Notes under the pieces: model-generated
Databases searched by the model: none
What the model saw: the letters and a program-made list of their open reading frames with translations, nothing else
What the model was told of the DNA's origin: nothing
Translations under genes and position numbers: made by a program
Part shown: positions 31,686-41,112 of the stretch, one piece after another
Numbering within the stretch: the first letter of the stretch is position 1
Layout of the letters: each line of letters begins with the position of its first letter
NCBI RefSeq assembly: GCF_003855095.1
Contig: NZ_CP033972.1
Coordinates: 2,356,001 to 2,420,000, forward strand
Direction: 5' to 3'
DNA from: Gordonia insulae
GTDB lineage: Bacteria > Actinomycetota > Actinomycetes > Mycobacteriales > Mycobacteriaceae
Length of the DNA stretch: 64,000 nt

Positions 31686-31934
31686 ATGCAGATCACCATC
31701 CGGTACTTCGCTGCCGCACGCGCCGCGGCAGGCACGGAATCGACGGTCGTCGACGTCGACGACGACGCGACCCTGGGGCAACTCGAGACGACGCTCGCCG
31801 GCACCAACCCGGACCTCGAGCGCGTGCTGGCACGGTCGTCGTATCTGCGGGACTCGATCGCCGTCTGCGATCGGGCCGTCCGATTGGGCCCGTGCAAGAC
31901 CCTGGACGTGTTGCCCCCGTTTGCCGGTGGCTGA
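31686..31934 (+). CDS. moaD: Molybdopterin synthase small subunit MoaD
   Basis: This 82-residue ubiquitin-like protein carries sulfur as a C-terminal thiocarboxylate to make molybdopterin. MQITIRYFAAARAAAGT and the end DVLPPFAGG, with the terminal Gly-Gly, are diagnostic. It works with MoaE, encoded about 1.8 kb away on the other strand. It is the last gene of the flavin reductase-moaA-moaD operon; the GGGTC-GAAA-GACCC hairpin at 32032-32045 lies downstream. Confidence 0.93.
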   Translation: MQITIRYFAAARAAAGTESTVVDVDDDATLGQLETTLAGTNPDLERVLARSSYLRDSIAVCDRAVRLGPCKTLDVLPPFAGG

Positions 31935-32183
31935 CGCCACATCGCGCGTGTGAGCTTCCTCACATAACGGGACGATAACGAGATGGACACAAGTCGACTA
32001 TCGCCCCGTGAGCAGGGATGACTCCGAATCTGGGTCGAAAGACCCATTCTGGTCCCGAAAATCGGCTTGCCAACAACGTGATTCGCGCACGCAGACGTCG
32101 TACTGTGACTGAACGACGCCCTCGGGGGTCACAAGCAAGTAACCAAATGCATAACGTCCCGTCGGCCGCGCCGAACCTCGCTC
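31935..32183 (+). other. Promoter region upstream of the rpfA riboswitch
   Basis: About 250 bases between moaD and the riboswitch hold no gene. A hairpin with GNRA-type loop, GGGTC-GAAA-GACCC at 32032-32045, could end the moa transcript. The rpfA promoter must lie here or just inside, but no box stands out enough to name. Confidence 0.4.
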
Positions 32184-32365
32184 CGCTACGGGACGCACCT
32201 GAAACATCTAGGAGCGAGGACGGGGGACCCACCCTCCGTACAGAGACCGGGCATCGGATCACTGCGACACCGATTCGATGTCCTTGGGGTTAAGTCCCGG
32301 CGTGATTCACGTCAGGCCGAGACCGGGCACCTCTCGCCCGAACCCGACAGCTGACTTCGTAGGCG
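32184..32365 (+). promoter_or_regulatory. c-di-AMP riboswitch (ydaO/yuaA type) in the rpfA leader
   Basis: The leader matches conserved ydaO segments in order: P1 strand CGCTACG (32184-32190), CTGAAA, GGGGGACCCA (32222-32231), a variable hairpin CATCGGATC/GATTCGATG (32252-32260 with 32272-32280), TTGGGGTTAAGTCC (32284-32297), GCCCGAACCCGACAGCTGAC and the closing strand CGTAGGCG (32358-32365). In related actinobacteria this aptamer switches off rpf genes when c-di-AMP is high. The RBS GAGAGGAAC follows 6 bases later, so control of either termination or initiation is possible. Confidence 0.9.
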
Positions 32366-32386
32366 CGTGGAGAGAGGAACACCACC

Positions 32387-33025
32387 ATGTCCGGACGTCA
32401 TCGCAAACCGACGACAGCCACGACCACCAAGACCCTCGCCAAGGTCGCTCTCACCGGAGCCGTCCTGGGCGGCGGAGCTGCGATGCTGGGCACCGGTTCG
32501 GCCAACGCCGCCACCGACGCCGAGTGGAACCAGGTCGCCCAGTGCGAGTCGGGCGGCAACTGGGCCATCAACACCGGCAACGGCTACCAGGGCGGCCTGC
32601 AGTTCAGCCCGAGCACGTGGGCCGGACACGGCGGCACCGAGTTCGCCCCGAGCGCCGACCAGGCCTCGAAGCAGGAGCAGATCGTCGTCGCCGAGCGTGT
32701 CCTGGGCAGCCAGGGCAAGGGTGCATGGCCGGTGTGCGGCACGGGCCTGTCGGCCTCGACCCCGCGCAGCGCTCCCGAGCAGGCTCCGAAGCTGCAGCTC
32801 CCGCAGCTGCCCGCACCGTTCAACTGGGGCGCGACCCCGGAAGCCAAGAGCACCGGTGACGTGAAGAAGCAGCTCGACACCGCGGTGGACAAGGCGCACG
32901 AGAACGGCAAGATCTCGCCCGAGGTCAAGAACCTCTGGGAGATGGCTGCCAAGAGCGGTTACGAACTCACCCCGGATCAGATCAACCTGTTCAACCAGAA
33001 CAAGGACAAGCTGCCGACTCCCTGA
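32387..33025 (+). CDS. rpfA: Resuscitation-promoting factor (RpfA-like)
   Basis: This secreted muralytic enzyme cleaves peptidoglycan and helps dormant cells regrow. The 212-residue precursor has a signal peptide ending near GSANAA (residue 42), then the Rpf domain (residues 43-118) with [14 protein letters not shown], whose Glu after Cys is the catalytic residue, [15 protein letters not shown], and the Cys of WPVCG for the disulfide. The C-terminal 90 residues are Pro-rich then charged and helical. It is preceded by the c-di-AMP riboswitch and flanked by moaD and moaE, the position of Rv0867c. Confidence 0.95.
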   Translation: MSGRHRKPTTATTTKTLAKVALTGAVLGGGAAMLGTGSANAATDAEWNQVAQCESGGNWAINTGNGYQGGLQFSPSTWAGHGGTEFAPSADQASKQEQIVVAERVLGSQGKGAWPVCGTGLSASTPRSAPEQAPKLQLPQLPAPFNWGATPEAKSTGDVKKQLDTAVDKAHENGKISPEVKNLWEMAAKSGYELTPDQINLFNQNKDKLPTP

Positions 33026-33050
33026 GTCGCAGCAGTCACCGTCGAGGTGA

Positions 33051-33072
33051 CGCCGGCCGGTCACGGCCGGCG
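33051..33072 (+). terminator. First hairpin after rpfA
   Basis: CGCCGGCCG-GTCA-CGGCCGGCG gives a 9-bp GC-only stem 25 bases after the rpfA stop, with no U-tract. It may act together with the stronger terminator at 33110. Confidence 0.5.
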
Positions 33073-33109
33073 GACCGACGGGGAATATGGCTGATGGCCC
33101 CAGTTCGAA

Positions 33110-33146
33110 GGGTCCCGCACGATGTCAATCCGTGCGGGGCCCTTTT
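33110..33146 (+). terminator. Intrinsic terminator of rpfA
   Basis: GGGTCCCGCACG pairs with CGTGCGGGGCCC (one G-U pair) around a 9-base loop and is followed by TTTT on the plus strand, a full Rho-independent terminator and one of the few with a U-tract in this window. Confidence 0.85.
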
Positions 33147-33211
33147 CCATTCTCCGAACGGTCCCGCGACGTCCTCCCGGGACGGCCTCCCGGGACGTTC
33201 ACCCGTGACGT

Positions 33212-33709
33212 TCAGTCGCGGCGGGTGAGCACGTGGCGTTCGCGCAGTGGCAACGCCACCCACATGACCAGGAACACGATCAGCGCGGCGACGGCGGCCG
33301 CGATGGCTGCCCAGCCGCCGAACACGATGTCGAAGATCACGGTGACGACCCCGGTCAATGCGACGCCGAGCAGCCCGATGCCGATCAGCGTGAGCAGGTG
33401 AGCCCGATTCACCAGCCGGTCGACGGCGTGACGTCGGAACAGCATCCGATGCAGCGCCACCGGGGAGATCAGCGTGATGGTGGACAGCACGGCGAACACC
33501 AGGCTGATCACGAAGATGTGCTGCTGACGCGGGGTGAGCTCCTCGAAGCCCTCCTGGAACGGGATGGTCAGCATCAGACCGGTGAGGATCTGCCCGCCGG
33601 TCTGGACCACCCGCAGTTCCTGCAGGAGGCTGGCCCAGTTCCGATCCAGGCGCTCGGCCCGGGTCTCGTGCCGTTCCGGCTCCGCGCTGTCCCCGGGCGG
33701 CCCGCTCAC
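33212..33709 (-). CDS. DUF6328-type four-helix membrane protein
   Basis: A 165-residue protein with a charged N-terminus ([20 protein letters not shown]) and four hydrophobic helices from residue 45 onward. [21 protein letters not shown] and FEELTPRQQ are typical of a family formerly labelled as a putative antiporter. No catalytic motif is visible. The GTG at 33709 overlaps the moaE stop as GTGA, so it is translated with the moa genes upstream; an ATG at 33724 is an alternative start. A link to cofactor synthesis is not evident. Confidence 0.75.
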   Translation of the reverse strand: MSGPPGDSAEPERHETRAERLDRNWASLLQELRVVQTGGQILTGLMLTIPFQEGFEELTPRQQHIFVISLVFAVLSTITLISPVALHRMLFRRHAVDRLVNRAHLLTLIGIGLLGVALTGVVTVIFDIVFGGWAAIAAAVAALIVFLVMWVALPLRERHVLTRRD

Positions 33710-34152
33710 GCCGAACCCACCCATTCATCGGTGCCGTCGCCGAAGAACTGATGTTTCCACACCGGTAATTGCGCCTTGACCTCGTCGACGAGTCGCGCGC
33801 AGGTCTCGAAGGCGGCCCGTCGATGATCGGCGGCGACGGCCACCACGAACGCCACGTCACCGATGGCCAGATCACCGACGCGGTGCGAGACCGCCACCGC
33901 CCGTACGCCGGTGGCCTCGGCGGCTATCGTCTCCACGACCTCGGCCAGCACGGTCGGCGCGGTGGGGTGGGCCGAGTAGACCAGCCGGGTGACGTCGCGT
34001 CCGCCATCGTGGTTGCGGACCGCGCCGACGAAGCCGACCACCGCCCCGGCGCTGCCGCCGGCGGCGTCCACGACCGACGCTTCGTGGTCGGCCAGGTCGA
34101 TCGCCGACTCGGACAACGATGTTCGAACCACCCGCGCGACACGGTCGGGCAT
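33706..34152 (-). CDS. moaE: Molybdopterin synthase catalytic subunit MoaE
   Basis: MoaE makes molybdopterin by adding two sulfurs supplied by MoaD. The 148-residue protein has [33 protein letters not shown] (where many homologues have LEYEAY), [20 protein letters not shown] and [21 protein letters not shown] containing the catalytic lysines. The stop of mog and this start overlap at 34152. It corresponds to Rv0866 (moaE2). Confidence 0.92.
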   Translation of the reverse strand: MPDRVARVVRTSLSESAIDLADHEASVVDAAGGSAGAVVGFVGAVRNHDGGRDVTRLVYSAHPTAPTVLAEVVETIAAEATGVRAVAVSHRVGDLAIGDVAFVVAVAADHRRAAFETCARLVDEVKAQLPVWKHQFFGDGTDEWVGSA

Positions 34153-34649
34153 CAGTGGTCACCTCCGCGGATCTGGTCGAGTGCGTGGTCGAGGACGCCG
34201 TCGAGCACCGACAGCCCGTCGCGTACGCCGCCGGTCGAGCCCGGCAGGTTGATCACCAGGGTCGACGCCGCCACGCCGGCCACACCCCGCGACAGGATCG
34301 CCGTCGGCACCTTCGGGAGGCCGGCCGAACGGATTGCGTCGGCGAGGCCGGGGATCTCGACGTCGAGCAGGTCCCGGGTCTCCTCGGGTGTTCGGTCCGT
34401 CGGCGAGAGTCCCGTGCCGCCGGTGGTGACGACCAGATCGGCCTCGGCGTAGATGCCTGCCCGCACCGCGTCCCCGACGGGTGTGCCATCGGAGACGACG
34501 ATCAGCTCCTCCACGACGAAGCCCCGCCCGGTCAGCCAGTCACTGATGATGGGCCCCGTGCGGTCGGTGTACTCACCGCGGCTGGCCCGGGTGGACGCCA
34601 CGACGACACGGGCGACCCTCGGTCGGTCGGGGGTCGACGGGTCAGTCAC
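34152..34649 (-). CDS. mog: Molybdopterin adenylyltransferase (MogA/MoaB family)
   Basis: This 165-residue protein adenylylates molybdopterin before metal insertion. The motif [15 protein letters not shown] at about residue 89 and [11 protein letters not shown] near residue 134 are the substrate-binding loops of the MogA/MoaB family. It overlaps moaC upstream by eight bases and moaE downstream by one base, so moaC-mog-moaE-DUF6328 form a tightly coupled operon. It corresponds to Rv0865. Confidence 0.92.
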   Translation of the reverse strand: MTDPSTPDRPRVARVVVASTRASRGEYTDRTGPIISDWLTGRGFVVEELIVVSDGTPVGDAVRAGIYAEADLVVTTGGTGLSPTDRTPEETRDLLDVEIPGLADAIRSAGLPKVPTAILSRGVAGVAASTLVINLPGSTGGVRDGLSVLDGVLDHALDQIRGGDH

Positions 34650-35142
34650 GCCGCCACGTCCCCGACTTGCCGCCGGTTTTCTCGAGTAGTCGGATGTCCC
34701 CCATCGAGGCGCGGCGATCGACCGCCTTGACCATGTCGTGCAGGGTCAGGCCGGTGACGGCGACCGCGGTCAGCGCTTCCATCTCCACGCCGGTCTGTCC
34801 GCTGGTCGCCACAGTCGCGGTGACGTCGATGTGATCGTCGGCGACGGCGAAGTCGATCTCGACCGACGACAGGGCGAGCTGATGGCACAGCGGGATCAGC
34901 TCGTCGGTTCGTTTGGCGGCCATGATGCCCGCGATGCGGGCGGTGGCCAGCACATCACCCTTGGGTAGACGGCCGTCGCTGAGCAGGCCGATCACCTCAG
35001 CGGTTGTCCGGAAGGTACCGCCGGCCACCGCGCGACGATCGGTGCGGGTCTTGCCGCCGACGTCGACCATCCGAGCCGCGCCGGTCGAGTCGATATGACT
35101 CAACCCCGTCTCGGTCGGCCCGTTCGCCTCGGTACCGGACAC
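34642..35142 (-). CDS. moaC: Cyclic pyranopterin monophosphate synthase MoaC
   Basis: MoaC completes the first pathway step after MoaA. The 166-residue protein contains KGDVLATARIAGIMAAKRT, PLCHQLALSSVEIDF with the active-site His, and MEALTAVAVTGLTLHDMVKA with the catalytic Asp-Met-x-Lys, all family hallmarks. It sits eight bases after the small acidic/basic gene at 35151 and is Rv0864-like (moaC2). Confidence 0.94.
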   Translation of the reverse strand: MSGTEANGPTETGLSHIDSTGAARMVDVGGKTRTDRRAVAGGTFRTTAEVIGLLSDGRLPKGDVLATARIAGIMAAKRTDELIPLCHQLALSSVEIDFAVADDHIDVTATVATSGQTGVEMEALTAVAVTGLTLHDMVKAVDRRASMGDIRLLEKTGGKSGTWRRD

Positions 35143-35150
35143 CGGCAGCG

Positions 35151-35336
35151 TCAGCGGTTGATGACCGTCTTCGACTGCAGGAACGGCAGGTCGTCGAGCG
35201 GCAACGGGAACTCGGTGTCGCCGAACGGCGACAGTGCACCGGACAGTCCGGCGGCGAACTCCGAGACCGCGTGCGCGTGATCGCCGTCATCGGTCTTGGG
35301 CCAGCCGTTGTCCACGTACTTCTTCTTCTCAGCCAC
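35151..35336 (-). CDS. Small conserved protein upstream of moaC (Rv0863 position)
   Basis: A 61-residue soluble protein beginning [20 protein letters not shown] and ending [10 protein letters not shown]. No domain is recognised. Its place as the first gene of the moaC operon matches Rv0863 in M. tuberculosis, which is longer. It has no membrane segment or Cys. The gap to the divergent helicase-like gene (78 bases) carries the promoters of both. Confidence 0.65.
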   Translation of the reverse strand: MAEKKKYVDNGWPKTDDGDHAHAVSEFAAGLSGALSPFGDTEFPLPLDDLPFLQSKTVINR

Positions 35337-35414
35337 GCGCTCATTGTGCCATGTGGCCTCGACGGCCGTGCCGGGGAAACCACTCCGGTCGTGCCGCTCA
35401 GTAGAATCGACCGA

Positions 35415-37748
35415 ATGACTGCAGATGACCAGGGCGGCAGCCTGGCCGACGACCTGGCGCTGCGCACCGACGACGAGCTGGTGGAGCTGCTCACCGCGCG
35501 CCCGGATCTCGCCTCGCCCCCGCCGGCCGGGACCGGGGTCCTGGCCTCGCGCGCCCTGTCGGCGGCGTCATCCGCGCTGGCCGGAGAGGATCTCGACCTC
35601 CCGGCGGTGGCCGTTCTGGAGCAGGCCATCGCGTTGGGCACCGAGCCGTCGGGCCGCATCCCCGCGCTGACGAGCGTCACCGCGATCGTCGAGAAGCTGT
35701 CCGGCCGTGCGGTGAAGAGCGACATCGTGGACCGGGTGCACCTGCTGCGCGACCGCGCCCTGCTCTGGGGTCCCGACGATGCGCTCCGATCCGGGGCGCA
35801 CGCCCCGGGGGCACTGCCGTGGCGGGCACACCACCTCACCGGACCGATCGCCGACCGGAGTGCCGACGAGCTGCGCGCCACCCTGGACGCCCTCGACGAC
35901 CGTGAGCGCGGCCTCCTCGAAACCCTGTCCCGCGGTCCCGCGCTCGGCCGCAGCCGCGACGCCGCACCCGACGCCGACCCCACCCAGCCGGTCGCCCGGC
36001 TGATCGCCGCCGGCCTGCTCGCCCGCATCGACGACCAGACCGTGGAACTGCCGCCGACGGTCGGTCAGCTGCTGCGTGGTGAGCCGCCGCTGCGCACCGA
36101 CGATCTCGGCGCGCCGCAGCTGCACGATGACGCCCGGAGCCGGTTCAGCGCATCGTCGATCGACGCCGCCGCCGGCGGCGAGGCGCTCGAGCTGATCCGG
36201 CACGCCACCACACTGATCCGGGTCCTCGGGGCGACACCGGCCGCCGTACTGCGCTCGGGTGCGCTCGGGGTGCGCGAGCTGCGCCGACTGGCGAAGGTCA
36301 CCGGACTCGACCAGCAGCGCATCGCCTTCATCGCCGAACTGCTCGCCTATCTGCGTCTGATCGACGCCGGGTTCCCGGATCCACCACCCGCATCGGACAC
36401 CGGCGAGCAGGCGTTCGCGCCGACCACCGCCGCCGACACCTGGTTGCACCAGTCCCCGGACCGACAGTGGCTCGCGTTGCTCGGGGCGTGGCTGGAGATG
36501 CCACGCCGAGCATGGCAGGTCGGCGAACCCGATCGTGACGGCAACGCATTGGCGGCGCTGTCCGGCGAGCTGCACGACGCCTACGCACCCGTACAGCGTC
36601 ACGCAATCCTCGAGACCCTCGCCGGGGGCACCCGGGCGGCACCGGTGGCGACCGATGCTCTCGTCGCCGCCCTGCACTGGCACCGTCCTCGGCAGATCCG
36701 TCGCTACTCCCGACATGTTGTCGACGAGACACTCAGGGAGGCAAGGGAACTCGGCGTGGTCGCGCACGGCGCGCTGACCACCGTGGGACGCGCGGTCCTC
36801 GACCGGACCGACGACGAGTCCGACGCGGCGGTTCTCGCCGCGATGCGCAAGGCACTACCCGAGCCGGTCGATCATTTCCTCACCCAGGCGGACCTGACCC
36901 TCACCGTCCCGGGGCCGATGACCCCGGAGCTCGCCGAACAGGTGGAACTCGTCGCCGACCTCGAATCCGGCGGTGCGGCATCGGTGTACCGGGTGTCGGA
37001 GAACAGCGTGCGCCGCGCCCTGGACGCCGGCCGCAGCAGCAGCGAGCTGCTCACCATGTTCACCGCGCACTCCCGGACGCCGGTCCCCCAGTCGCTCACG
37101 TATCTGATCGAGGACGTCGCCCGCAAGCACGGGCAGTTGCGGGTGGGCGTCGCCGCCGCGTTCGTCCGGTGCGAGGACGCCACCACCCTGGCCGCCGTGC
37201 TGCGCAGCGAGGCCGCCGAGAGCCTGGCACTACGCGCGCTCGCACCGACCGTCGCGGTGTCGCAGGCCGACGTCCGCGACGTCATCGATCGGCTGCGCGC
37301 CGCCGGTTTCGCACCGGCGGGCGAGGATTCGTCGGGCACCCTGGTCGATCTGCGGGAACGCGGGAGCCGGGTCACCGTCGCGCGTGCGCGTCGTCATGCA
37401 CAGCCACGCCGGCCCGCACCGTCATCCGACCAGCTCCGTACCGTGATCGCCCGGCTGCGTTCCCAGGACCGGGCCGCCTCCGCACGCCCGGCCTCCCCCG
37501 CACAGTCCGCGTCCCCGGTCCGCGCATCCGGCGGCGGCGAGTCGGCGACCGCCCTGATCCAACTGGCGCTGCGGGTGAACCGTCGGCTGCGGGTGGACTA
37601 TGTCGACGCCCACGGATCCGCCAGCCGACACGTCGTCTCACCCCGCACCCTCGGCGCCGGTCAACTGATCGCCGTCGACTCGGGAACCGAAGAGGAACAA
37701 CACTTCTCGTTGCATCGGATCACCAGTGTCGAACTGTTGGAGACCTGA
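35415..37748 (+). CDS. XPB/Ssl2-like helicase-associated protein (Rv0862c-like)
   Basis: This 777-residue protein has no helicase motifs of its own but carries a C-terminal domain found in XPB/Ssl2 helicase relatives (Helicase_C_3), roughly residues 480-600, where [29 protein letters not shown] is visible in pieces. The N-terminal part has repeated winged-helix-like stretches ([37 protein letters not shown]). The end resembles a WYL-like domain ([22 protein letters not shown]). It is next to the XPB helicase in Mycobacteriales, with rtcB between them here, and is probably a partner in DNA repair or transcription. The ATG at 35415 starts the family-typical sequence. Confidence 0.82.
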   Translation: MTADDQGGSLADDLALRTDDELVELLTARPDLASPPPAGTGVLASRALSAASSALAGEDLDLPAVAVLEQAIALGTEPSGRIPALTSVTAIVEKLSGRAVKSDIVDRVHLLRDRALLWGPDDALRSGAHAPGALPWRAHHLTGPIADRSADELRATLDALDDRERGLLETLSRGPALGRSRDAAPDADPTQPVARLIAAGLLARIDDQTVELPPTVGQLLRGEPPLRTDDLGAPQLHDDARSRFSASSIDAAAGGEALELIRHATTLIRVLGATPAAVLRSGALGVRELRRLAKVTGLDQQRIAFIAELLAYLRLIDAGFPDPPPASDTGEQAFAPTTAADTWLHQSPDRQWLALLGAWLEMPRRAWQVGEPDRDGNALAALSGELHDAYAPVQRHAILETLAGGTRAAPVATDALVAALHWHRPRQIRRYSRHVVDETLREARELGVVAHGALTTVGRAVLDRTDDESDAAVLAAMRKALPEPVDHFLTQADLTLTVPGPMTPELAEQVELVADLESGGAASVYRVSENSVRRALDAGRSSSELLTMFTAHSRTPVPQSLTYLIEDVARKHGQLRVGVAAAFVRCEDATTLAAVLRSEAAESLALRALAPTVAVSQADVRDVIDRLRAAGFAPAGEDSSGTLVDLRERGSRVTVARARRHAQPRRPAPSSDQLRTVIARLRSQDRAASARPASPAQSASPVRASGGGESATALIQLALRVNRRLRVDYVDAHGSASRHVVSPRTLGAGQLIAVDSGTEEEQHFSLHRITSVELLET

Positions 37749-37882
37749 CGGCACACGGCATGCCGGTCGTCGTGTCGAGATCACCGACGGCCCAGGATAA
37801 TTCGTTCGCCAATACCCGCCGCGGGGCCGTACGGTTACCGGGGCCGTCGACCGACGGGCCGCACACCGAACAAGGAAAGATC

Positions 37883-39079
37883 ATGAACACCCGCTTCCCC
37901 GTTCCCCTTTCGGGCGCTTCCGCCTCGACCCTGCTGTGGGCCGACGAGGAGTCGATCGAGCACGAGGCCCGCGATCAACTGCGGCGTGTCTCGACGCTGC
38001 CGTGGGTGCACGGGGTCCGCGTGATGCCGGATGTCCACGTGGGCAAGGGCGCGACGGTCGGATCGGTGATCGCGATGCGCGACGCGGTCTGCCCGGCCGC
38101 GGTCGGCGTGGACATCGGCTGCGGTATGGCCGCCGTCCGCACCGATCTCGTTGCCGCCGACCTGCCCGATGACCTGTCGGGCCTGCGGTCCGCGATCGAG
38201 GCGGCGGTGCCGGTCGGGTTCGCCGCGCACAAGCGCCCGGTGAACCTGCGGCCGATGCAGGTCGGCGGCGGATGGGGCGACTTCTGGGCCCGCTTCGGTG
38301 GCCTGCATCGCGGTGTCCGCCAGTTGGATACGCGTGCACACAAGCAGCTCGGCACCCTGGGCGGCGGCAACCACTTCATCGAGATCTGCCTCGACGACGA
38401 CGGCGCCATGTGGATCATGCTGCACTCCGGATCCCGCAACATCGGCAAGGAGCTCGCCGACCGGCACATGTCCGTCGCCGCGTCACTGCCGCACAACGCC
38501 GATCTGCCCGATCGGGATCTGGCGGTGTTCCTGTCCGGCACCCCGGAGATGGACGCCTACCGTCACGATCTCGACTGGGCGCAGGAGTACGCCGCGCGTA
38601 ACCGTCGGGTCATGCTCGCGCTGGTGTGCGCCGCGGTGCGGGAGACCTTCGCCGACCGCGTTGTGCGATTCGACGACCCGATCAGCTGTCACCACAACTA
38701 CGTGGCCACCGAGCACATCGACGGCCTCGAGTTGCTGGTGACCCGTAAGGGCGCGATCCGCGCGGGCGACGGCGAGCTCGGCCTGATCCCGGGCTCGATG
38801 GGTACCGGCTCGTATGTGGTCCGCGGGCTCGGGTCGGCGGAGTCGTTCTACTCGGCGTCGCACGGCGCCGGCAGACGGATGAGCCGGTCCCGGGCACGCA
38901 GGATGTTCACCGCCGAGGACCTCGTCGAGCAGACCGTGGGCGTCGAGTCGCGCAAGGATGCCGGCGTGGTCGACGAGATCCCGGCGGCCTACAAGGACAT
39001 CGATGCCGTGATCGAGGCCCAGACCGACCTGGTGGAGGTGGTCGCCCACCTGCGGCAGGTGGTCTGCGTGAAGGGTTGA
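37883..39079 (+). CDS. rtcB: RNA-splicing ligase RtcB
   Basis: RtcB joins RNA ends carrying 2',3'-cyclic or 3'-phosphate with 5'-OH, using GTP and Mn2+. The 398-residue protein has VGVDIGCGMAA with the metal-binding Asp-x-x-Cys, GTLGGGNHFIEI, HSGSRNIG, SCHHNYV, PGSMGTGSYVVRG and SHGAGRRMSRSRAR with the His that takes GMP. It is the shorter bacterial type. CAAGGAAAG precedes the ATG at 37883. It sits between two XPB-related genes that I recall as adjacent in M. tuberculosis, and no RtcA or archease gene is near. Confidence 0.93.
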   Translation: MNTRFPVPLSGASASTLLWADEESIEHEARDQLRRVSTLPWVHGVRVMPDVHVGKGATVGSVIAMRDAVCPAAVGVDIGCGMAAVRTDLVAADLPDDLSGLRSAIEAAVPVGFAAHKRPVNLRPMQVGGGWGDFWARFGGLHRGVRQLDTRAHKQLGTLGGGNHFIEICLDDDGAMWIMLHSGSRNIGKELADRHMSVAASLPHNADLPDRDLAVFLSGTPEMDAYRHDLDWAQEYAARNRRVMLALVCAAVRETFADRVVRFDDPISCHHNYVATEHIDGLELLVTRKGAIRAGDGELGLIPGSMGTGSYVVRGLGSAESFYSASHGAGRRMSRSRARRMFTAEDLVEQTVGVESRKDAGVVDEIPAAYKDIDAVIEAQTDLVEVVAHLRQVVCVKG

Positions 39080-39085
39080 GGGTGG

Positions 39086-39119
39086 GCCCGGCGGCGTCCC
39101 GGACGCGGCGCCGCCGGGC
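39086..39119 (+). terminator. GC-rich hairpin after rtcB
   Basis: GCCCGGCGGCG and its complement form an 11-bp perfect stem around a 12-base loop, seven bases after the rtcB stop. The next gene starts 51 bases later, so it may be an attenuator rather than a full stop. Confidence 0.6.
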
Positions 39120-39170
39120 TCCTCGACCACCGGCTCGACGCAGGTGGCGCGCATCTGGACAATGGAGCGG

Positions 39171-40838
39171 GTGACCGACGGACCCCTGATCGTGCAATCC
39201 GACAAGACGCTGCTGCTCGAGGTCGACCACCCCGACGCGCCCGCCGCACGTGCGGCGATCGCACCGTTCGCCGAACTCGAACGCGCTCCCGAGCATGTGC
39301 ACACCTATCGTGTGACGCCGCTCGCGTTGTGGAACGCGCGTGCTGCGGGGCATGACGCCGAACAGGTCGTCGATGCGCTCGTCACCTACTCCCGCTATGC
39401 CGTGCCGCAGCCCTTGCTCATGGACGTCGTCGACACCATGGGCCGGTTCGGGCGGTTGCAGCTGGTCAAGCACCCGGCACACGGCCTGACCCTGGTCAGT
39501 TTCGACCGCGCGGTGCTCGAGGAGATCCTGCGGAACAAGAAGGTCGCGCCGATGCTCGGCGCCCGCCTCGACGACGACACCGTGGTGGTGCACGCGTCCG
39601 AACGCGGTCGACTCAAGCAGGTCCTGCTCAAGGTCGGCTGGCCGGCCGAGGACCTGGCCGGCTACGTCGACGGCGAAGCCCACCCGATCGATCTGGACCA
39701 GGGCGATTGGCACCTACGTGACTACCAGGCGCTGGCCGCCGACTCGTTCTGGGCCGGCGGCTCGGGTGTGGTGGTGTTGCCGTGTGGTGCCGGCAAGACC
39801 ATGGTCGGCGCGGCCGCGATGGCCAAGGCGCGCGCGACCACCCTGATCCTGGTCACCAACACGGTCGCCGGACGCCAGTGGAAGCGCGAGCTGGTGGCCC
39901 GCACGTCGTTGACCGAGGACGAGATCGGCGAGTACTCCGGCGAACGCAAGGAGATCCGTCCGGTCACCATCGCGACCTATCAGGTGATGACCCGCAAATC
40001 CAAGGGCGAGTACCGCAATCTCGACCTCTTCGACTCCCGCGACTGGGGACTGATCATCTACGACGAGGTGCACCTGTTGCCCGCGCCGGTGTTCCGGATG
40101 ACCGCCGACCTGCAGTCCCGTCGTCGGCTCGGTCTGACCGCCACCCTGGTCCGCGAAGACGGCCGCGAGGGCGATGTGTTCAGCCTTATCGGACCCAAAC
40201 GCTACGACGCGCCGTGGAAGGACATCGAGGCACAGGGCTGGATCGCGCCCGCCGAGTGCATCGAGGTCCGGGTGACCCTCACCGACGAGGAACGGTTGCA
40301 ATACGCCGTCGCCGAGGCCGACGCGAAGTACAAGTTGTGCTCGACGGCCCACACCAAGGTCAACGTGGTGAAGTCGATCCTGGCGCGCCACCAGGACTCT
40401 CCCACCCTGGTGATCGGCGCCTACATCGACCAGCTCGAGGAGCTCGGCGCCGCGCTCGACGCCCCGGTGATCCAAGGGTCCACGAAGAACAAGGAACGCG
40501 AGGCCCTGTTCGATCGTTTCCGGTCCGGCGAACTGCAGACCCTGGTGGTCTCCAAGGTGGCCAACTTCTCCATCGACCTGCCCGAGGCGTCGGTCGCGGT
40601 GCAGGTCTCGGGCACCTTCGGTTCGCGGCAGGAGGAGGCCCAGCGACTGGGTCGGCTACTGCGTCCGAAACGTGATGGCGGACAAGCGCATTTCTACTCG
40701 GTGGTCTCTCGCGACACCTTGGATGCGGACTATGCCGCGCATCGCCAGCGATTCCTCGCCGAACAGGGTTACGCCTATCGGATCACCGACGCCGACGACC
40801 TGCTGGGGCCGACGATCGGCGAGGAGTCACCGAGCTGA
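39171..40838 (+). CDS. DNA repair helicase XPB
   Basis: This 555-residue 3'-5' superfamily-2 helicase is the bacterial relative of eukaryotic XPB/ERCC3 and matches Rv0861c closely in recalled sequence. The N-terminal domain (VTDGPLIVQSDKTLLLEV) is followed by Walker A LPCGAGKT near residue 203, the DEVH box (YDEVHLLPAPVF) near 298, SRRRLGLTATL, and QRLGRLLRP as motif VI. It unwinds DNA and is expected to act in nucleotide excision repair or promoter opening. The GTG at 39171 gives the conserved N-terminus; frames further upstream add Arg-rich residues. Confidence 0.93.
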   Translation: MTDGPLIVQSDKTLLLEVDHPDAPAARAAIAPFAELERAPEHVHTYRVTPLALWNARAAGHDAEQVVDALVTYSRYAVPQPLLMDVVDTMGRFGRLQLVKHPAHGLTLVSFDRAVLEEILRNKKVAPMLGARLDDDTVVVHASERGRLKQVLLKVGWPAEDLAGYVDGEAHPIDLDQGDWHLRDYQALAADSFWAGGSGVVVLPCGAGKTMVGAAAMAKARATTLILVTNTVAGRQWKRELVARTSLTEDEIGEYSGERKEIRPVTIATYQVMTRKSKGEYRNLDLFDSRDWGLIIYDEVHLLPAPVFRMTADLQSRRRLGLTATLVREDGREGDVFSLIGPKRYDAPWKDIEAQGWIAPAECIEVRVTLTDEERLQYAVAEADAKYKLCSTAHTKVNVVKSILARHQDSPTLVIGAYIDQLEELGAALDAPVIQGSTKNKEREALFDRFRSGELQTLVVSKVANFSIDLPEASVAVQVSGTFGSRQEEAQRLGRLLRPKRDGGQAHFYSVVSRDTLDADYAAHRQRFLAEQGYAYRITDADDLLGPTIGEESPS

Positions 40839-40882
40839 TCCTGCGCGGCACGGAGGGGGATTCCGCCGACAGGAAATTGGCA

Positions 40883-40951
40883 GGTGACCGTGAGGTCACC
40901 GCAAGCGTCGGCGAGAACAGTTGAGTTGTCGGGGATGACAGAGAACTCAAC
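40883..40951 (+). promoter_or_regulatory. Two inverted repeats before the 42-codon reading frame
   Basis: GGTGACC-GTGA-GGTCACC (40883-40900) looks like an operator. GTTGAGTT-N16-AACTCAAC (40920-40951) would form an 8-bp stem in a transcript just before the small gene. Both are perfect. They sit in the 128-base gap after the XPB gene. Confidence 0.45.
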
Positions 40952-40966
40952 GAGAAAGCGATCGCG

Positions 40967-41095
40967 ATGAATCCACGCAGGAACGCGAGTGTTGCCGCTC
41001 CGATCACGTCACCGGGCAGTCCCACCTACCGCCGTCGGCGCAGGTTCGATCCGGCGACCAAGCGCTGGGAATGGGTCTGGGCCCAGACCAGCTGA
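40967..41095 (+). CDS. Possible 42-residue basic protein
   Basis: An ATG-started frame encodes MNPRRNASVAAPITSPGSPT followed by an Arg-rich run and FDPATKRWEWVWAQTS. The mix of Arg cluster and Trp-Glu-Trp ending looks like a genuine small protein rather than random sequence. The ribosome site is weak (GAGAAAG, 9 bases away). Two perfect inverted repeats precede it and a strong hairpin follows its stop by 17 bases, which supports a separate transcription unit. No homologue is recognised. Confidence 0.42.
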   Translation: MNPRRNASVAAPITSPGSPTYRRRRRFDPATKRWEWVWAQTS

Positions 41096-41112
41096 CGCCA
41101 CCCGCAATCGAG

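Noticed and set aside
31960..32262. 100-codon minus-strand frame before rpfA
   Set aside because: It overlaps the riboswitch, whose conserved blocks explain the sequence, and has no recognisable protein features.
35568..36767. 399-codon minus-strand frame
   Set aside because: Antisense to the XPB/Ssl2-like gene, low-complexity Gln/Gly-rich, no ribosome site.
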